Shown here: positions 6,555-9,248 of the stretch, in pieces | How the letters are laid out: each line of letters starts with the position of its first letter | Position numbering within the stretch: position 1 is the stretch's first letter | Source: Spirochaetaceae bacterium | GTDB lineage: Bacteria; Spirochaetota; Spirochaetia; DSM-27196; SKKC01 | Direction: 5' to 3' | Assembly: GCA_003552745.1 (NCBI GenBank) | Contig: PUOG01000174.1 | Coordinates: 1 to 9,248, forward strand | DNA: 9,248 nucleotides | Translations under genes and position numbers: made by a program | Notes under the pieces: generated by a model | What the model was told of the DNA's origin: nothing | The model's database searches: none | What the model saw: only the letters and a program-made list of their open reading frames with translations

Positions 6555-8831
6555 TCAGGGCGCGCCTCCACCGGTGATCGGAAATGAGCCGCGTTCGATC
6601 GTTCGGGCGAAGGGGAGTACGTGCGGCGTCTCCGTTCGCGGCGGAATTGCGGAGAGCTCAGCGTCGTATTTCAGCGCTACCTCCACTTCTGTCGGTATGA
6701 CTAGCTCGAGCTCGAGCGGCCGAGGAGGGTTGCGACCGATGTGGAGGATGGTGCGGCGTCCGTCTTCGACCGGAGTAAACGGGAAGTTTGCGTTATAGAG
6801 GAGCAACGGAGCATCCGAATGCAACTCAATATCAAGCGAACGAATGCGCTGCGGCGCGTCGACTTCCAGACGGTAATGAGTTCGTCCGAGAAATGATTCG
6901 CGATCGATCTGTCTGACCGATAGCATGCGCTGGGGCATATCGGGATCTTCTCGTCGATATACCGTTCGCGCTCCCTCCGGTACGTACCGTGTGCGGCTGT
7001 ACTCCAGTTCCGGAAGCGCAGCATTGCTTGTCAGCTCAATGGCACGCAAACCCTCATCGAAGTCACGACTGTCTGTGACCCTGACGATCTGCGGAGTTTC
7101 ATCGTCGAACGGAGGAAACGTGAGTAGATACACGGCGAGTGCGGCAGTTGCTGTAACCAGCACGGTCGTAACGAGCTTCACGGCGAACGCACTGCGTCCT
7201 TTTCGTGGATGCGAAAAGAGGAAGCCGAGGCGGATGAATAGCAGCAATGCAGGCAGGAGCGCTGCGGAAAGAAGAAGGTCTCCGAGCCAGCCGCTGACGA
7301 AAAACTCGACGACTTCGTCCGCGAATCGGGTGAAGGCGATACCAGCGAGTATCGCCAACGGAACGAGCGATCCCGCAAGCCAGAGCAGTTTCATGATCTT
7401 ACGGCGAGAAACCGAAAAGAGGAACACGAAGATGAAAGCGACGAGGAAGTATGCCGACAGAGCGATATTGAGCGCAGCAAAGACGAGGATGCTGAAGAAG
7501 ACGATTAGAAGTGCGCTCGCTGTGTAAAAGCTCCCGTTGCGTGAAAGAGGAAGACGCCCGACGAGCAGATACGTTGCTTGAAAGAGAGCACTCGCGAGAG
7601 TGAGCTTGAACAGCACTGTCATCAGTGGTGCGTACCGCCAGAGCTCCGGGACAGGGCGGAAAGATAGCAGCCACTCTGCGATGGCGCCGGACACCCCAAG
7701 GTAAGCGAATACCGTTCCGAAGAGAACGGGAAGTGTCCAGAAATTATGTCTGATCGTCCTTATATAGCGGGCGAGCGGTTTTCGATAGATGCTCCCATAA
7801 AGCATCGCCAGTCCTGATACCGCGAGGAGTGCCATCAGGTAGTATCGCTCTCCAACGGCGTAGCGGTTTTCGCCGACCGTCAATGCCATTGTGTGACGAT
7901 CCCATTGCCTCGGTATCCCGGCGGAGAATCGCTGTGGAAGCTCCGTGAGCGCCTCTGCCAGCAGCTCCGCGGCGTGTTGGCGTTCGTCCGGGTTCCCGGA
8001 GTTCGGCGACTCGAACGGCGTGTCAAACGCATCGCGTCGCTCCATGTACCGGCTGTCGCTGTCGACGAGCAATACGGCCGGGACGTCTCCGGAGAGCCAC
8101 GGTTCCAGTAAGAAAGTGCGACCGGGAGGAGCGGCGTTGATCCGAAAAAGCTGAGTCGCGCGGTCGTCGATTACGGTCGGAATACCTGCAGCCTTTGTCG
8201 AATCGCGTGCGGCTCGGGCGAGCCAATCCGGCGCAACCATACCACGACTTCCCGACAGTAACACGAGCTCAGATGAGTCCGATTCCCATCCGCTCGCACC
8301 CGCTATATCGACATATATGAGCGCATCCGGCGGATCGGCGTCGACTCTGTCGAGCACCAGCCGCGACCCGAGCGGGAAGTCGGTGGATACGCCGCGTTCG
8401 GCTCCGAGAAAGTAGAAGTCGATGGCAACGGGCGGCGTCGTCTGTTCGATCCTCGAAGCTGCCATCAGTGCTGCAGCGATGTTGATTGCACCCGATTTCG
8501 ACAACGGCGCTCGCTCGGGAGAGGAAACCGGTACTGCTACCGCGAGTCGGTCGTCCGAACGACCCGGGATATGTGCGTGGACCACCGACGAGAATGAGTG
8601 TACGCCGGGAAGCTCCTCGAACCGCAGGCGATTGTACTCAATACCGGCATCATCAAGCGAGCTCTCGATTGCCTCGAATACCGCTCGTTCCCCGATTGAG
8701 CCTTCCAAGAATGGATAGGCCTCCTCGATCCGTTCCGTCTTGTGCGCGGCCGACTCCGAATCCGTCGACTGGGAAAGAAGCGGAGAAGCTGTTATGATTA
8801 AGGCCACGAAGACAGCACAACGCAGTTTCAC
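6555..8831 (-). CDS. Exported membrane protein with degenerate M28-peptidase-like domain
   Basis: The protein has 758 residues. Residues 1-20 form a signal peptide (MKLRC... hydrophobic ...SPLLS). Residues 40-305 look like an M28 zinc-peptidase fold: HSFSSVVHAHIPG (78-90), a hydrophobic strand ending in VPVSS (100-104), SGAINIAAALMAASR (113-127), FYFLGAERG (139-147) and IYVDIAGASGW (172-182). The metal ligands look lost: the expected H-x-D reads P-V-S, the bridging Asp site reads A-I-N, and the Glu-Glu pair is E145-R146. About eight membrane helices follow (near 331-349, 366-390, 403-424, 436-456, 457-474, 482-500, 514-537, 549-571). A beta-rich C-terminal domain (575-758) ends the protein and probably lies outside the cytoplasmic membrane. 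The layout recalls the M28-plus-membrane-helix proteins such as eukaryotic ERMP1, but without the catalytic set. Its role is unknown to me. The start is GTG, the first possible after an in-frame TAA, with no clear Shine-Dalgarno sequence. dinB follows with no gap. Confidence 0.8.
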   Translation of the reverse strand: MKLRCAVFVALIITASPLLSQSTDSESAAHKTERIEEAYPFLEGSIGERAVFEAIESSLDDAGIEYNRLRFEELPGVHSFSSVVHAHIPGRSDDRLAVAVPVSSPERAPLSKSGAINIAAALMAASRIEQTTPPVAIDFYFLGAERGVSTDFPLGSRLVLDRVDADPPDALIYVDIAGASGWESDSSELVLLSGSRGMVAPDWLARAARDSTKAAGIPTVIDDRATQLFRINAAPPGRTFLLEPWLSGDVPAVLLVDSDSRYMERRDAFDTPFESPNSGNPDERQHAAELLAEALTELPQRFSAGIPRQWDRHTMALTVGENRYAVGERYYLMALLAVSGLAMLYGSIYRKPLARYIRTIRHNFWTLPVLFGTVFAYLGVSGAIAEWLLSFRPVPELWRYAPLMTVLFKLTLASALFQATYLLVGRLPLSRNGSFYTASALLIVFFSILVFAALNIALSAYFLVAFIFVFLFSVSRRKIMKLLWLAGSLVPLAILAGIAFTRFADEVVEFFVSGWLGDLLLSAALLPALLLFIRLGFLFSHPRKGRSAFAVKLVTTVLVTATAALAVYLLTFPPFDDETPQIVRVTDSRDFDEGLRAIELTSNAALPELEYSRTRYVPEGARTVYRREDPDMPQRMLSVRQIDRESFLGRTHYRLEVDAPQRIRSLDIELHSDAPLLLYNANFPFTPVEDGRRTILHIGRNPPRPLELELVIPTEVEVALKYDAELSAIPPRTETPHVLPFARTIERGSFPITGGGAP
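6565..6569 (-). promoter_or_regulatory. Ribosome binding site of dinB inside the upstream gene
   Basis: GGAGG on the minus strand, ten bases before the dinB ATG. It sits within the last codons of the membrane-protein gene, in the run coding for its terminal glycines, and just ahead of the abutting TGA stop. It marks reinitiation or coupled translation. Confidence 0.65.
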
Positions 8832-8839
8832 TGATTAAC

Positions 8840-8869
8840 AGACTACGGAGCCGGAGACTCGTCGGTCAA
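8840..8869 (-). promoter_or_regulatory. Possible promoter of the membrane-protein/dinB operon
   Basis: On the minus strand, TTGACC (8869-8864) matches five of six bases of the -35 consensus and TAGTCT (8845-8840) is a weak -10, with an 18-base spacer. Transcription would begin at about 8831-8834, at the GTG start itself, which has no Shine-Dalgarno sequence. It lies in the 65 bp gap shared with the divergent nitroreductase gene. The assignment is by eye only. Confidence 0.33.
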
Positions 8870-8896
8870 GCTACGGGGATACGAGGAACGAACGCA

Positions 8897-9248
8897 ATGG
8901 ATTTACTTCCCGAAATCGAACAACGCTTCAGTGTACGCGAGTTCACGACGGAGGATATTGATCGAGGCTCGATCGACCGGATCATCGAAGCCGGACGCCG
9001 AGCACCGAGCGCGAAGAACCGTCAGCCGTGGCGTTTCATCGTAGTAATGGATACGGCGATTCGACAGCGCCTGCAGGACGCCTGCTTCGGACAGGAGTGG
9101 GTAGGTATCGCCCCGGCTACAATCGCACTGTGCACGACGAACATCGACTATAAGATGCCGAACGGTCAGCTGGCGTATCCGGTCGACCTCAGCATCGCCG
9201 GCAGTTTCATGATGTTGCAGGCAGTGCGCGAAGGACTGGGAACGTGTA
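8897..9248 (+). CDS. Nitroreductase-family flavoprotein, N-terminal part (3' end outside window)
   Basis: The first 117 residues of an FMN-dependent nitroreductase-family protein are present; members reduce nitro compounds, quinones or flavins with NAD(P)H as dimers. QRFSVREF (9-16) is the N-terminal FMN-phosphate-binding motif, with R10, S12 and R14. IIEAGRRAPSAKNRQPWRFI (29-48) is the second signature. GQEWVGIAPATIALC (65-79) and VDLSIAGSFMMLQAVREGLG (96-115) match the dimer/FMN helix region. ACFGQEW with WRFIVV points to the small bacterial nitroreductase-like subgroup rather than NfsA/NfsB, so the substrate cannot be named. The ATG is preceded by GAGG ten bases upstream (8883-8886). The gene reads away from the membrane-protein operon and is cut by the window edge, so it is incomplete here and not a pseudogene. 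Confidence 0.92.
   Translation, partial: MDLLPEIEQRFSVREFTTEDIDRGSIDRIIEAGRRAPSAKNRQPWRFIVVMDTAIRQRLQDACFGQEWVGIAPATIALCTTNIDYKMPNGQLAYPVDLSIAGSFMMLQAVREGLGTC

Overview
The window is a gene-dense piece of a bacterial chromosome, moderately GC-rich by eye. It holds seven recognisable protein genes or gene ends and one decayed regulator gene. I see no rRNA, tRNA, CRISPR array, insertion sequence or phage gene. The LL-diaminopimelate aminotransferase (DapL) narrows the host, since that route is known from spirochaetes, chlamydiae, some Bacteroidetes, deltaproteobacteria, Chloroflexi and anaerobes. A free-living spirochaete is my best guess, but this is inference from gene content and not proven.

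Layout, left to right. (1) The 3' end of an NADP-type glutamate dehydrogenase gene (+) meets, tail to tail, a large gene (-) for an 852-residue protein with a PEP-synthase-like ATP-grasp domain. (2) About 570 bp separate the start of that gene from the end of dapL. They hold no intact gene, only the wreck of a Crp/Fnr-type regulator (+): its N-terminal half is gone and the rest is spread over three reading frames. (3) dapL (-) and a small GAF-domain protein of the free methionine-R-sulfoxide reductase family (+) diverge across a 42 bp gap. (4) The GAF gene runs tail to tail into dinB (-), DNA polymerase IV. The dinB ATG directly abuts the TGA of the gene upstream of it. That upstream gene encodes a 758-residue exported membrane protein with a degenerate M28-peptidase-like domain. 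(5) A nitroreductase-family gene (+) diverges from the membrane-protein gene and runs off the right edge.

How the genes may work together. The genes alternate strand, so most are probably separate transcription units. The one clear operon is the membrane pseudo-peptidase with dinB, which look translationally coupled. GdhA and DapL share glutamate/2-oxoglutarate chemistry, but nothing shows that they are co-regulated. The GAF protein and the nitroreductase are flavin/redox-type stress functions, and Pol IV is a damage-tolerance polymerase, so a loose stress theme is possible.

The least understood items are the large ATP-grasp protein, the M28-like membrane protein and the regulator remnant. 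None amounts to a clear new multi-gene system on this sequence alone.
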